DNA from: Suicoccus acidiformans
Lineage (GTDB): Bacteria; Bacillota; Bacilli; Lactobacillales; Aerococcaceae
Assembly: GCF_003546865.1 (NCBI RefSeq)
Contig: NZ_CP023434.1
Coordinates: 310,001 to 374,000, forward strand
DNA length: 64,000 nucleotides
Direction: 5' to 3'
In this document: positions 9,609-19,050 of the stretch, one piece after another
Layout of the letters: every line of letters starts with the position of its first letter
Numbering within the stretch: position 1 is the stretch's first letter
Position numbers and translations under genes: made by a program
The notes under the pieces: model-generated
The model's database searches: none
The model's input: the letters and a program-made list of their open reading frames with translations, nothing else
Told to the model about the DNA's origin: nothing

Positions 9609-10871
9609 TTGGAAAAAGTACTCATCGTCGGCTCAGGAGGCCGTGAGCATGCTCTAGCGCGTGCCTTTAGTCAAAGTCCGCAAGTTAGCACTGTATTCGT
9701 TGCTCCAGGTAATGCTGGTATGGTGTTTGACAAGATTCAAACCGTTGCCTTAGCCATGGATGATAGCGACGCTTTACTTTCATTTGCCCAAGAAGAAGGA
9801 ATTGCACTAACCTTTGTCGGTGCAGAGCGACCCCTTGAGGCTGGCCTGGTGGATGCCTTTCGTGCAGCTGGCCAAGCGATTGTGGGACCGACCAAATACG
9901 CCAGTCAATTGGAGTCATCGAAAGCCTTTGCTAAGGAAGTTATGCACGCGGCTCAAGTGCCCACATCTTCCTATGAATATTTCAATGCAGGTGATATGGA
10001 AGCAGCGTGGGCCTATTTGGAAGGCAAGGGCTTGCCGGCTGTTATTAAAATCGACGGCTTGTATGCTGGTAAAGGGGTAGTAATTCCTGAAAGCATGGCC
10101 GAAGCTCAGGCAACCTTGGAGCGCTTCCTAGTGGAGGAGAAATTACCGGTTATTATCGAAGACTTTATGGTAGGTCCAGAGTTTTCTTACTTCACTTTAA
10201 TCAACGGAACTTCAGTTATCCCAGTCGGGAGTGCCTGTGATTATAAGCGGGTGAGTGACAATGACCAAGGTTTGAATACTGGCGGTATGGGAGCTTTCTC
10301 TCCGGTACCTTGGTTTGATGAAGCCATGGAGACAGAAGTCTTGGATACGATTGTTCGTCCAGTTGCTGAAGAGATGGTGCGTCGCGGCGAACCATTTACC
10401 GGCGTATTATACAGTGGCTTAATGTTGACGGCAGAGGGGCTGAAGGTTGTCGAGTTTAATACACGTTTCGGTGATCCTGAGACACAAATTCTTTTGCCAC
10501 GGATTCAAGATGATTTCTATGATTTAATTCAAGCGCATTTAGCAGCGGAAGCTTATGAGGTAAACCTCAGTCCTGAAACCCACTTGGGCATTATTGTTGC
10601 CGCTGAAGGTTATCCGGAAGCTTATGCCAAAGGGATGCCAATCCGCTTTACTCAAGCAGCCAAGATGGAAGATATCTATTTCGCTGGGGTTCAAGCAGAG
10701 GAGAGTGGGACGGATCTAGTGGCTAATGGCGGTCGCATATTGATGGTGACGGCTGAAGGCGCGAATTTATCTAAGGCCCGTCAAGCCGCTTACGCACAAG
10801 TGGATCAAGTAAACTTACCGCAAAGTTTCTACCGTTCAGATATTGGTTTACACCGGGAAAGGAGCAATTAA
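9609..10871 (+). CDS. purD: Phosphoribosylamine-glycine ligase (GAR synthetase)
   Basis: An ATP-grasp enzyme that joins phosphoribosylamine, the PurF product, to glycine. The 420-residue length is normal. It opens [16 protein letters not shown], with [13 protein letters not shown] and [12 protein letters not shown] in the ATP-grasp core. The start is TTG 9609, set by the adjacent ribosome binding site AGGAGGG at the purH stop; no ATG or GTG fits the family N-terminus. Its 3' end supplies the ribosome binding site for purE. Confidence 0.95.
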   Translation: MEKVLIVGSGGREHALARAFSQSPQVSTVFVAPGNAGMVFDKIQTVALAMDDSDALLSFAQEEGIALTFVGAERPLEAGLVDAFRAAGQAIVGPTKYASQLESSKAFAKEVMHAAQVPTSSYEYFNAGDMEAAWAYLEGKGLPAVIKIDGLYAGKGVVIPESMAEAQATLERFLVEEKLPVIIEDFMVGPEFSYFTLINGTSVIPVGSACDYKRVSDNDQGLNTGGMGAFSPVPWFDEAMETEVLDTIVRPVAEEMVRRGEPFTGVLYSGLMLTAEGLKVVEFNTRFGDPETQILLPRIQDDFYDLIQAHLAAEAYEVNLSPETHLGIIVAAEGYPEAYAKGMPIRFTQAAKMEDIYFAGVQAEESGTDLVANGGRILMVTAEGANLSKARQAAYAQVDQVNLPQSFYRSDIGLHRERSN

Positions 10872-10872
10872 A

Positions 10873-11370
10873 TTGACGAACCAGGCAGATGTCGCAGTAG
10901 TCATGGGAAGCACCTCCGATTGGGAGCAAATGCAAGGAGCTTGCGAGCTCTTAGACCAGTTAGGGGTGAGCTATACGAAAGCAGTTGTTTCTGCTCACCG
11001 TATGCCGGATGAGATGTTCAGCTTTGCTGAGGGTGCTCGTGACGCAGGCTATAAGGTGATTATTGCCGGAGCCGGGGGAGCAGCCCACTTACCGGGCATG
11101 ATTGCGGCTAAGACGACCTTGCCAGTGATTGGCGTGCCGATGAAGTCAAGTAACTTAAGCGGCATGGATTCCCTGTTATCCATCGTTCAAATGCCGGCAG
11201 GTGTGCCGGTCGCCACGATGGCTATTGGCCAAGCCGGCGCGAAGAATGCGGGCTTAATGGCAGCGCGAATTTTAAGCATTGAGAATGCCGAAGTGGCGGC
11301 TAACTTAGCCGAATACCGGGACAATGCCCGTCAAGCAGCCCAAGAAAGTAGTGAAACGCTCTATGACTAA
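10873..11370 (+). CDS. purE: N5-carboxyaminoimidazole ribonucleotide mutase
   Basis: A class I PurE that converts N5-CAIR made by PurK to CAIR. I place the start at TTG 10873, giving 165 residues ([19 protein letters not shown]), because GGAAAGGAGC sits just upstream and the family begins there; the frame extends ten codons further back inside purD. The catalytic region SAHRMPDEM and the [10 protein letters not shown] loop are present. It overlaps purK by 8 bases. Confidence 0.95.
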   Translation: MTNQADVAVVMGSTSDWEQMQGACELLDQLGVSYTKAVVSAHRMPDEMFSFAEGARDAGYKVIIAGAGGAAHLPGMIAAKTTLPVIGVPMKSSNLSGMDSLLSIVQMPAGVPVATMAIGQAGAKNAGLMAARILSIENAEVAANLAEYRDNARQAAQESSETLYD

Positions 11371-12508
11371 AACTTTACTACCAGGCGCTACGATTGGCAT
11401 CATTGGAGCAGGCCAACTAGGCAAGATGCTAGCCCAAGCTGCTCAGAAAATGGGCTATCGGATAGCCATGTACGATCCTAATCCTGATTCCTGTGGCTTT
11501 GGCGTAGCGCACGCCCATACGGTAGGGGATTTTAATGACCGGGATGCCTTGCTAGCTTTTGCCAAAGATGTGGACGTATTAACCTATGAATTCGAGAATA
11601 TCAATGGGGAACTATTGAAAGAACTGGAGCAAGTAGCTTACCTACCTCAAGGAAGTAAACTTCTCCTCGTTTCCCAAAACCGCTTGCGCGAGAAGACTTG
11701 GCTTAACGAAATCGGCTGTCCAACGGCAGCTTTTTGTGAAGTAAGTAGTCCAGAGGATTTGCAGGCTGCCCTAGCTAACTTCGGTTATCCAGCGATTCTA
11801 AAGACGAACCGCTTTGGCTATGATGGCAAGGGCCAGTATTTACTCAAAGCAGCTGAGGATATTGATGGGGTACCTTTCACCGATGATACGGATTATATTC
11901 TGGAAGCTTTCGTTCAGTTTACCTATGAAGCCTCGGTAATGGTGAGTCGCAGTATTGATGGTAGAATTGAATTCTTCCCGATTACTAAGAATCAGCATCG
12001 CCAAGGTATTCTCTACAGTAGCCTTGCGGGCTCAGAGGTAAGTGCAGATGTTATTGCCAAGATGCACGACGCTGCTAAGCGCCTGGCTGAAGCCGGCGAA
12101 TTGGTTGGTGTTTGTGGCGTTGAGTTCTTCATTGATGAAGCGGGCGGGGTAATGGTTAATGAAATTGCTCCCCGACCGCATAACAGTGGCCATTACAGTA
12201 TTGAAGCTTGTAATGTCTCGCAATATGACCAACATATTCTGGCAATTGCGGGTCGCTCAATCGTGCCTGTGCAACTGATGGAGCGGGCTTTAATGATTAA
12301 CATACTAGGCCAGCATATGGCAGACTTGCCGGAAGTATTTAGCCACTATCCGGAAGCAATGGTTCATATTTATGATAAAGGAGAAGCCAAAGCCCAACGC
12401 AAGATGGGCCACTTCACCTTATTAAGCCAGGGGCCAAAGCATTTAGAAGACATATTGGCAGAATCAGACTTCTTAAAAGCCTGGGAGGCGAAATTTGACC
12501 AAGTTTAA
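11363..12508 (+). CDS. purK: N5-carboxyaminoimidazole ribonucleotide synthase
   Basis: An ATP-grasp enzyme that makes N5-CAIR from AIR, bicarbonate and ATP. The start ATG 11363 gives 381 residues, with the nucleotide-fold opening [17 protein letters not shown]. The ATP-grasp motifs [11 protein letters not shown] and [13 protein letters not shown] are clear. No strong ribosome binding site precedes it, so expression probably depends on coupling to purE through the 8-base overlap. It is the last gene of the first purine block; a 266-base gap follows before purC. Confidence 0.95.
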   Translation: MTKTLLPGATIGIIGAGQLGKMLAQAAQKMGYRIAMYDPNPDSCGFGVAHAHTVGDFNDRDALLAFAKDVDVLTYEFENINGELLKELEQVAYLPQGSKLLLVSQNRLREKTWLNEIGCPTAAFCEVSSPEDLQAALANFGYPAILKTNRFGYDGKGQYLLKAAEDIDGVPFTDDTDYILEAFVQFTYEASVMVSRSIDGRIEFFPITKNQHRQGILYSSLAGSEVSADVIAKMHDAAKRLAEAGELVGVCGVEFFIDEAGGVMVNEIAPRPHNSGHYSIEACNVSQYDQHILAIAGRSIVPVQLMERALMINILGQHMADLPEVFSHYPEAMVHIYDKGEAKAQRKMGHFTLLSQGPKHLEDILAESDFLKAWEAKFDQV

Positions 12509-12774
12509 TAATTTATCTCATGGGTGACTCAGCACCCATAAGTACAAGTCTAGGTATTCTCATTAGCAATGAAGCTGGCTTGTGTTGCTTGAAAAGATAC
12601 GCTTTAGAATGGCATTCATATCACTAGCCAGCACCATGGTTTTGCAGGTGTTTTCCTGCTAGGAAGGAACTATAATCCCTATAGCAGAAAAATACTTGTG
12701 AGACCTGCGGTCAGCGTTAGGGACGCATGTATCGATTGCTATATTGAATGAACAATTAGGTAAAGGAGACGGCG
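12509..12774 (+). other. Structured gap between purK and purC with possible internal promoter
   Basis: There is no convincing gene here. At least four stem-loops can be drawn: ATGGGTG/CACCCAT (12520-12539); GCTGGCTTGTG with CACTAGCCAGC (12574-12632, one mismatch); GCAGG/CCTGC (12644-12659); and TCCCTA/TAGGGA (12676-12723), enclosing GCAG/CTGC. TATAAT at 12671-12676 could be a -10 box for purCL, but the -35 (GTGTTT, 17 bases upstream) is poor. I do not recognise a known riboswitch; in particular the conserved core of the purine riboswitch is absent. No T-run terminator is obvious. Confidence 0.45.
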
Positions 12775-13461
12775 ATGGAATTAATCTACACAGGTAAAAC
12801 CAAAAATGTTTACCGCAATGATGCAGGGCAAACAGTCCTGGAATTTAAAGACGATGTCACCGGAGAAGATGGGAAATTCGATCCGGGCGCGAATCAAGTA
12901 GGCTTATCGATTGAAGGCGTTGGCCAAAAGAACCTCGGCATGTCTGCGTATTTCTTTGAGAAGTTGAATACTGAAGGCATTCTCACCCACTATATTTCAA
13001 GTGATTTAGACGGCAACTTTATGACCGTACGCGATGCACAAATCTTTGGCAAAGGCCTGGAAGTTATTACACGCTACCGTGCAGTAGGCTCTTTCTATCG
13101 CCGTTTCGGTGATTATATTGAAGAAGGTGCACCGCTAGATACTTACATGGAAGTTACCTTGAAAGACGATGAGCGTGGCGATCCCTTTATTAGTCAAGAT
13201 GCCTTAGACCAACTGGGCATCTTGTCTAAGGAGGACTATGAGACTTTGGAAAGCTTGAACGCTCAAATTGCTGACTTTATTCAGGCAGAGTTGGCCACTA
13301 AGGGCTTAGAGTTGTATGACTTGAAGTTAGAATTTGGCTTAGAGCAAGAGATGGGGCAAATTATGCTCATTGACGAGATTTCAGGCGGGAACATGCGGGT
13401 GTTTAAAGGCGACGAGAGCATTGAGCCTTTAGCATTAGCGGCGTACTTTATAGAAGGATAA
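12775..13461 (+). CDS. purC: SAICAR synthetase
   Basis: Condenses CAIR with aspartate using ATP. Its 228 residues are near the family length. It opens ELIYTGKTKNVYRN and shows RYRAVGSFYRRFG and LIDEISGGNMRV, matching the substrate and ATP-binding regions. The ribosome binding site AAAGGAGAC is strong. It lies 13 bases from purL and after the structured gap, so purCL may have some independent expression. purB, needed for the next reaction, is not in the window. Confidence 0.95.
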   Translation: MELIYTGKTKNVYRNDAGQTVLEFKDDVTGEDGKFDPGANQVGLSIEGVGQKNLGMSAYFFEKLNTEGILTHYISSDLDGNFMTVRDAQIFGKGLEVITRYRAVGSFYRRFGDYIEEGAPLDTYMEVTLKDDERGDPFISQDALDQLGILSKEDYETLESLNAQIADFIQAELATKGLELYDLKLEFGLEQEMGQIMLIDEISGGNMRVFKGDESIEPLALAAYFIEG

Positions 13462-13474
13462 AAGGAGGAAACCC

Positions 13475-16400
13475 ATGAGTCAATTTATCGTTGTGCTGAA
13501 AGGTGCATCAGCATTTCTTTTGAAAGAAGCACATAACTTTTTGAACTTGACGAATATCTCACAAATTACGGAATATCACGTCTTTGAATTTGAAGGTGGC
13601 GATGGGGCAGTCGTTGCTGAGGAATTATTTGACACGTATGAATTAGTGGATACTTTAGAGGCTTACGACACTCTAGAGAGCTTCCGCTACCGTCAAGTGT
13701 TAGGCCAATACGATGAAGTGTCTGAGATGACTAACCGCTTCGTCAGCAATATCTATGGCTATGATATGACCTTGCATCACTCTAATATCGTACGTCTTGA
13801 AGGTGCTTCTGAAGCTGATATGGCAGTCTTCAAAGACTACTTTATTAATGAAACCGAAAGTGAACTGGTTGACTTTGGTGCCTTGTCTTATGATATGGGT
13901 GTTTCTAGCGGGAAAGATTTACGTCAAGTTGAGGGCTTTATCGATTTCGATGAGAGTCAATTAGCTAAATTGCTCGAAGAGTATTCAATGGATATGAGCG
14001 ATATTCGCGTTGTTCAAGAATATTTCCGTGAGGAAGGCGTTGACCCGACAATCTTCCAATTGAAGATGATCGATACCTATTGGTCTGATCACTGCCGCCA
14101 TACAACCTTCTTAACAGAACTTAGCCAAATTGAAGTAGAAGATGGCCACTATAAAGAAGCGATTCTTACCGCTTTAGAAGAATACAATGCTGTACGCAGT
14201 GAAGTTTACGGCGAGCGTGAAAAGAAAGTAAGCTTAATGGATATGGCTACTATCAATGCTAAATATGCTAAGAAATTAGGCCTGTTGACGAATGTGGATG
14301 AATCTGACGAAGTGAACGCTTGCTGTATCAATATTAAAGTTGATGTGGACGGCGAAGAAGAAGATTACTTGTTGTACTTCAAGAATGAAACGCATAACCA
14401 CCCAACTGAGATTGAACCATTTGGCGGCGCAGCGACATGTATTGGTGGGGGAATTCGTGACCCTCTATCTGGACGTAGCTACGTGCATCAAGCTTTGAGA
14501 ATTACCGGGGCAGCGGATCCTACGAAAGCTTACGATGAAACCTTACCGAACAAATTACCTCAACGGGTTATTACCCAACGGGCAGCTGAAGGTTACAGTG
14601 ATTATGGCAACCAAATTGGCCAATCAGCTGGTTTCGTACAAGAGTTTTACCATCCAGGCTTTGAAGCCAAGCGTATGGAATTAGGGGCTTTAGTTGCCGC
14701 AGCGCCTAAGAGCTATGTCATTCGTAAAGACTCTGAACCTGGTGATAAAATCATCCTACTTGGTGGTCGCACTGGCCGTGACGGACTCGGGGCAGCGGTA
14801 GGTTCCTCTAAAGTTCAAACAGATAAATCGATGGAACTCCAAGGTGCGGAAGTACAGAAAGGAAATCCTGCGATTGAACGTAAGATTATCCGTTTATTCC
14901 GTCAAAGCGAGGCTACGCGTTTAATTAAGAAATGTAATGACTTTGGCGCCGGTGGGGTATCTGTAGCCATCGGTGAATTAGCAGATGGTCTGACGATTGA
15001 ATTGGATAAAGTGCCACAGAAATATGCAGGCATGGATCCAAGTGAAATCGCCCTATCTGAATCACAAGAGCGGATGGCCGTTGTTCTTGATGCGCAAGAT
15101 GTAGATGCCTTTGTTGCTTTAGCTGAAGCGGAAGATTTGGAAGCATCCATCGTTGCAGAAGTGACCGACTCACCGTACATGGTGATGACTTATGAGGGTG
15201 AAGAAGTACTGCGTTTGAAACGGGCATTCTTAGATTCTAACGGTGGTGCCAAAGAAACAATTGCTAATATCCAAGCAAGCAGTATTGCAGCTCATTATGA
15301 AGAAGATCGCTCTATTGAGCAGCAATTAACGGATATTCGCTATACAAGCCAAAGCGCCCTCGGCCAAAACTTTGACTTCTCCATCGGTAAAGGAACGGTG
15401 CTCGCTCCATTTGGTGGCGCAAGTCGTCTAACGACTCAAGAAGGAATGGTTGCTAAGATTCCTACTTTAGGTCATGAAACCGAAACCGTATCAGTTATGG
15501 CTGGTTCTTTCTTGCCGGATGTAGCTAGCGCCTCACCATTCCACGGTGCTTACTATGCTGTGTTGAATTCTGTCGCTAAGGCAGTAGCCTTAGGTGTGCC
15601 TTACCAAGAAGCTCGTTTAACCATGCAAGAATTCTTTGAATCAACAGAGACTCCTGAGAAGTGGGGTAAACCTGCTGGAGCCTTACTTGGAGCCTTTAAA
15701 GCGATGAAGCAACTAGGCTTAGGTGCTATTGGTGGGAAAGACAGTATGAGTGGTACGTATGAGGACTTAACGGTCCCACCTTCTGTCATTAGCTTTGCAG
15801 TGGCTGCGACTAAAGTGGATGCTGTAAACTCTCGTGAATTAAAAGCCACTGATTCAAAAGTTATCTTATTAGAAGTGGAACGCTTGGCAGACGATACCTT
15901 TGATGAAGCGGCTATGAAGGCTATGTTTGAACAAGTGACAGCCTTAATCGAAGCAGGTCAAGTGCGGGCTATTTCGACCTTAAATGAGAAGACGGTTGAA
16001 TTAAACTTAGTGGAAATGGCCCTAGGTAACCATATTGCCTTTGAAATGGAGCCAGAATTTGTCGGCCATAAAGGTGCTCTAGGCTTCTTAATTGAAGTAG
16101 CAAGCGACACTGACCTTGAAGGAGCTGTTGTGGTAGCAAAGACATGTGAAGGTTCCCAAGTCCAAATCGATCAAGCATACGACTTAGCTGATTTAGCTGA
16201 TGTGTATACGAAGCCACTTGCAGATGTCTTCACCGAAATTGAATTTCAAGCAGTTCAAGAGGTTAAAGCCCCACTTGCACCAGCTGAAGGCTTTACGTCT
16301 GACGTAAAGGTCTTAATTCCCGTGATGAACGGTGTAAATGGTGAGTATGATCTGTACGAAAGCTTTAAGCAATACACACCAAATGTTGATTTCTTCATTA

Positions 16401-17008
16401 TTAAAGAAGAATTGGCTTATCAAGCATCGATTGATGAATTGAAAGCACGTTTGGCTGACTATGATATTCTTGCTTTCCCTGATGGATCTATTCTGTCTAA
16501 CCGTATGCATTATGGTCAAGCAATTGCCCGCGTTATTCAAGACATGCAAGCAGAAATCGAAGCCTTTATCCAAGATAAGTACGTTCTTGCAATCGGTGCG
16601 TCGATGGCCGGCTTTGTTCGCAGTGGTCTTATAGAATTTGGCAAAGTCCAAGCAGGTACCCACTTAACTTACCGCGAGAATCCATACGGCAAATTTATCT
16701 CTGCGATTGTTCCAGCCAATGTTCATCAAACAACTGCCTTTGCTGAAGAAGGTAGCTACACCACTGCCCTTGCTTCATATACCTTAACTCTAGAAGCAGA
16801 TATGGCCAAAGTTGGTGAGCAAGTGCTTTCTACTTATGCTCATTACTTTGAAGACGTCCAAGCGATTGATGCTATGACAGATCCAAGTGGTCATATTCTT
16901 GGCGTCAATGCTAACTTTGAACGTTTCGGCCAAGGTCTATTGAAGAATATCGAAACTCACGAAGCGCCATTTGTAGCGAACATCGTACGTTTGGCTGAAG
17001 GAAACTAA
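13475..17008 (+). CDS. purL: Single-chain FGAM synthase with degenerate glutaminase domain
   Basis: Converts FGAR to FGAM. Its 1177 residues make it the large fused form, so no purS or purQ is needed. The synthetase halves look intact: YWSDHCRHTTF (about residue 205) and HNHPTEIEPFGG (about 307). The C-terminal class I glutaminase-like domain (about 945-1177) keeps the fold pattern but not the active site. The nucleophile motif, GICNG in relatives, reads AIGAS with Gly1041 in place of Cys. The MPHPER motif reads NANFER with Asn1147 in place of His, and Glu1149 remains. No Cys occurs anywhere in this domain. Ammonia-dependent synthesis is the likely mode. Ribosome binding site AAAGGAGGAA. The last gene of the operon, followed by a terminator. 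Confidence 0.93.
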   Translation: MSQFIVVLKGASAFLLKEAHNFLNLTNISQITEYHVFEFEGGDGAVVAEELFDTYELVDTLEAYDTLESFRYRQVLGQYDEVSEMTNRFVSNIYGYDMTLHHSNIVRLEGASEADMAVFKDYFINETESELVDFGALSYDMGVSSGKDLRQVEGFIDFDESQLAKLLEEYSMDMSDIRVVQEYFREEGVDPTIFQLKMIDTYWSDHCRHTTFLTELSQIEVEDGHYKEAILTALEEYNAVRSEVYGEREKKVSLMDMATINAKYAKKLGLLTNVDESDEVNACCINIKVDVDGEEEDYLLYFKNETHNHPTEIEPFGGAATCIGGGIRDPLSGRSYVHQALRITGAADPTKAYDETLPNKLPQRVITQRAAEGYSDYGNQIGQSAGFVQEFYHPGFEAKRMELGALVAAAPKSYVIRKDSEPGDKIILLGGRTGRDGLGAAVGSSKVQTDKSMELQGAEVQKGNPAIERKIIRLFRQSEATRLIKKCNDFGAGGVSVAIGELADGLTIELDKVPQKYAGMDPSEIALSESQERMAVVLDAQDVDAFVALAEAEDLEASIVAEVTDSPYMVMTYEGEEVLRLKRAFLDSNGGAKETIANIQASSIAAHYEEDRSIEQQLTDIRYTSQSALGQNFDFSIGKGTVLAPFGGASRLTTQEGMVAKIPTLGHETETVSVMAGSFLPDVASASPFHGAYYAVLNSVAKAVALGVPYQEARLTMQEFFESTETPEKWGKPAGALLGAFKAMKQLGLGAIGGKDSMSGTYEDLTVPPSVISFAVAATKVDAVNSRELKATDSKVILLEVERLADDTFDEAAMKAMFEQVTALIEAGQVRAISTLNEKTVELNLVEMALGNHIAFEMEPEFVGHKGALGFLIEVASDTDLEGAVVVAKTCEGSQVQIDQAYDLADLADVYTKPLADVFTEIEFQAVQEVKAPLAPAEGFTSDVKVLIPVMNGVNGEYDLYESFKQYTPNVDFFIIKEELAYQASIDELKARLADYDILAFPDGSILSNRMHYGQAIARVIQDMQAEIEAFIQDKYVLAIGASMAGFVRSGLIEFGKVQAGTHLTYRENPYGKFISAIVPANVHQTTAFAEEGSYTTALASYTLTLEADMAKVGEQVLSTYAHYFEDVQAIDAMTDPSGHILGVNANFERFGQGLLKNIETHEAPFVANIVRLAEGN

Positions 17009-17031
17009 TCTTTGTCACGATTGCCAACATA

Positions 17032-17062
17032 CCTCAGGAGCTATGAAGCTTCTGGGGTTTTT
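17032..17062 (+). terminator. Rho-independent terminator after purL
   Basis: CCTCAGGAGCT (17032-17042) and AGCTTCTGGGG (17047-17057) form an 11-base stem with two G-U pairs and an ATGA loop, followed by TTTTT. Confidence 0.9.
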
Positions 17063-17086
17063 AGGAATTATAATGTATATTCCCCC

Positions 17087-17262
17087 TTTTTATACAATAC
17101 AAGAAATAAACATAAATACTTTATTCCATCATTCGTTAATTAATGATTGGTGCAACTTTGTGAATATAAGGCGAAATTTACATGCTGATAATAAGCTCTT
17201 CTGAATAATGCAGTCGTATCAACGTTCAGCAATAATGATATTCATTGAGGTGTATATTTTTG
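17087..17262. repeat. Interspersed repeat, long copy (A)
   Basis: The left segment (TTTTATACA, then ACAAGAAATAAAC) and right segment (CTCTTCTGAA through ATCAACGTTCAG to TGTATATTTTTG) match the element at 59078-59168 with a few changes. Here the two segments are separated by about 85 bases that the other copy lacks. There is no coding potential and no clear terminal repeats. It may be a remnant of a small mobile or regulatory element. Confidence 0.65.
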
Positions 17263-17509
17263 GAGAAGTTTAGCTTATATCGCTGATTTTACCCAAGCTG
17301 TATAGGTAATTGTTTAGGAGGGGGAAGACTATGAGCATTTAATGGGAAGGCATTAAGAATATCCTTGAGCAAACGTATTCATCCACATAAACTCAAAAAA
17401 CTTTTTGAATTTATGAGCAAAGCCCTTTATTTTTTGCAGAATTATGGTAATCTATATAAGTGAGAAACTTTATAAATACTTAATAATTACTTGTTAAAGG
17501 AGTGGCAGA
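17263..17509 (+). promoter_or_regulatory. Upstream region of the L,D-transpeptidase gene
   Basis: Contains GGAGGGGGAAG just before a three-codon frame (ATG AGC ATT TAA at about 17331), possibly a decayed gene start. A near-perfect 30-base inverted repeat lies at 17386-17415 (CATAAACTCAAAAA against TTTTTGAATTTATG). An extended -10 candidate, TGGTAATCT, lies at 17445-17453. The inverted repeat lies upstream of the candidate promoter and could be an operator. Confidence 0.4.
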
Positions 17510-18892
17510 ATGAAGAAAGGGATTAAAGTTGCTTTAACAGGCGCACTTGTTCTTGGAGTGGGCTATATGGCAGGCGTCGGCTTTTATGCGGAGAAATTTA
17601 TGCCAAATACCAGCTTTACCTCTGTTAATATTAGCAATTTAACCTTAGATGAAGCACAAGCAAAGATAGAAAGTGATATTTCAAGCCGAGAAATTGTTCT
17701 TGAAGAAGGTGGCCAAGAAGTTGGTCGGGTCACCGTCGGAGATTTAGCTCCAGAATATAAAACCCAGTCGGCTTTAAAAGCGACATATTTAGCACAAAAT
17801 CCAGCGAATTGGTTAGGGAATATTGTCCAAGCAGAGAGTGCTGAGGCAACCTTAGCTGATCAAGTGGATATTGATGAGGCGAAACTCGCTGAAGATTTAT
17901 CTGCTCAAGGGATTACCAATGAGGGCCGTGAAGCAGCTCGCAATGCGGAGATTCTTTATTCTGAAGAAGATGGCTACTATGTTGAAGAAGCAGAGAGTGG
18001 CAATGCGATTGATTACGACCGGTTAGGGGACGCAATTTTTGACAGTATTCAAGCGAATGATGACTCGGTTGCCTTAGAAGATGCTTATGATGAGCCAACA
18101 GTATATGCCAATAGTGAAGAAGTAACAGGTCTTCTCCAAGAAATTGAAGACACCAAGCAAACGGAAGTAACCCTGCAATTCGAAGATGAAGATATTACCA
18201 TTCCAAGTGAGACGATTGAAGAGTGGATTCACTTTGCTGACAATAATGACATTGTCATTGATCGCTCACAAGTTATAGCCTACTTAGAAACGATTAACGA
18301 AGATGTTTCAACCTTTGGCAAAACGCGGCAATTCGAGTCCACCATGCAAGGTACCGTTGAGGTACCACCAGGAATCCTTGGTTGGGGCATTGACACTGAA
18401 GCAGAAGCAGAGAATATTGCATCAGCTCTTGAAAAGGGTGAAACTTTAGTTCACGAACCAGCAATCTATAGTACAGGTAACGTGGGTAGTACGACAGATG
18501 AAATTGGCGATACTTACATTGAAATTGACCTGACTTACCAAACAATGTGGTTATACTATGAAGGTCAACTGATTGTTGAAACGCCAATTGTCTCTGGAAA
18601 GATGGGCGCTGAAACCGTTCCAGGTGCCAATGCGGTCAACGAGATGTTAACCAATACAAACTTAGTTGGTTTCAATCCATTCTACAACGTGAACTATTCG
18701 ACACCTGTTAGCTATTGGATTCGCTTTGACGACCAAGCCCAAGGTATCCATGACGCCTCATGGCAAGGTGCCTTTGGTGGCGATATATGGGTAAACAGTG
18801 GCTCACTTGGCTGTATTAATACACCATTAGGTGCCGTTGCTACCATTTATGAATATGTTGAAATCGGAACACCGGTAATGGTCTTCCACTAA
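17510..18892 (+). CDS. L,D-transpeptidase (YkuD family) with peptidoglycan-binding repeat region
   Basis: A wall enzyme that cross-links peptidoglycan stem peptides through a Cys nucleophile. It has an N-terminal membrane anchor (about residues 7-27) and extracellular regions resembling the PG_binding_4 domains of enterococcal Ldt enzymes. The C-terminal YkuD domain starts near residue 340 (YIEIDLTYQTMWLYYEGQ). The catalytic His is in GIHDASW and the nucleophile Cys in GSLGCINTP. The usual motif is SHGC; the His after Ser is Leu here, while the presumed catalytic His, Ser and Cys remain. Ribosome binding site AAAGGAG; a terminator follows directly, so it is monocistronic. Confidence 0.9.
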   Translation: MKKGIKVALTGALVLGVGYMAGVGFYAEKFMPNTSFTSVNISNLTLDEAQAKIESDISSREIVLEEGGQEVGRVTVGDLAPEYKTQSALKATYLAQNPANWLGNIVQAESAEATLADQVDIDEAKLAEDLSAQGITNEGREAARNAEILYSEEDGYYVEEAESGNAIDYDRLGDAIFDSIQANDDSVALEDAYDEPTVYANSEEVTGLLQEIEDTKQTEVTLQFEDEDITIPSETIEEWIHFADNNDIVIDRSQVIAYLETINEDVSTFGKTRQFESTMQGTVEVPPGILGWGIDTEAEAENIASALEKGETLVHEPAIYSTGNVGSTTDEIGDTYIEIDLTYQTMWLYYEGQLIVETPIVSGKMGAETVPGANAVNEMLTNTNLVGFNPFYNVNYSTPVSYWIRFDDQAQGIHDASWQGAFGGDIWVNSGSLGCINTPLGAVATIYEYVEIGTPVMVFH

Positions 18893-18903
18893 GCGCTTTA
18901 ACG

Positions 18904-18935
18904 AACAGCATCTGCCTTGCAGGTGCTGTTTTTTT
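18904..18935 (+). terminator. Rho-independent terminator after the L,D-transpeptidase gene
   Basis: AACAGCATCTG and CAGGTGCTGTT form the stem around CCTTG, followed by seven T residues. Confidence 0.9.
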
Positions 18936-18975
18936 GAACTTTTAATGAGATTTCATTTGAATATAGTGAAATTAC

Positions 18976-19005
18976 TTGACGAATGTGTCCTGAAAGGCGT
19001 ATCAT
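18976..19005 (+). promoter_or_regulatory. Promoter of the carbamate kinase gene
   Basis: TTGACG (18976-18981), an 18-base spacer and TATCAT (19000-19005) make a good sigma-A promoter. Transcription would start about 40 bases before the ATG at 19051. Confidence 0.65.
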
Positions 19006-19050
19006 GCTGAAAGTTTAAGAATCTTTAGTTTATCAATGGGAGGGAATATT

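Noticed and set aside
12520-12627. 35-codon frame (MGDSAPISTSLG...) between purK and purC
   Set aside because: No ribosome binding site. Its start lies inside a hairpin stem.
12509-12774. Purine riboswitch or T-box before purC
   Set aside because: TATAATCC resembles part of the purine riboswitch, but the conserved loop and junction sequences do not follow. No T-box TGGNACC sequence is present.
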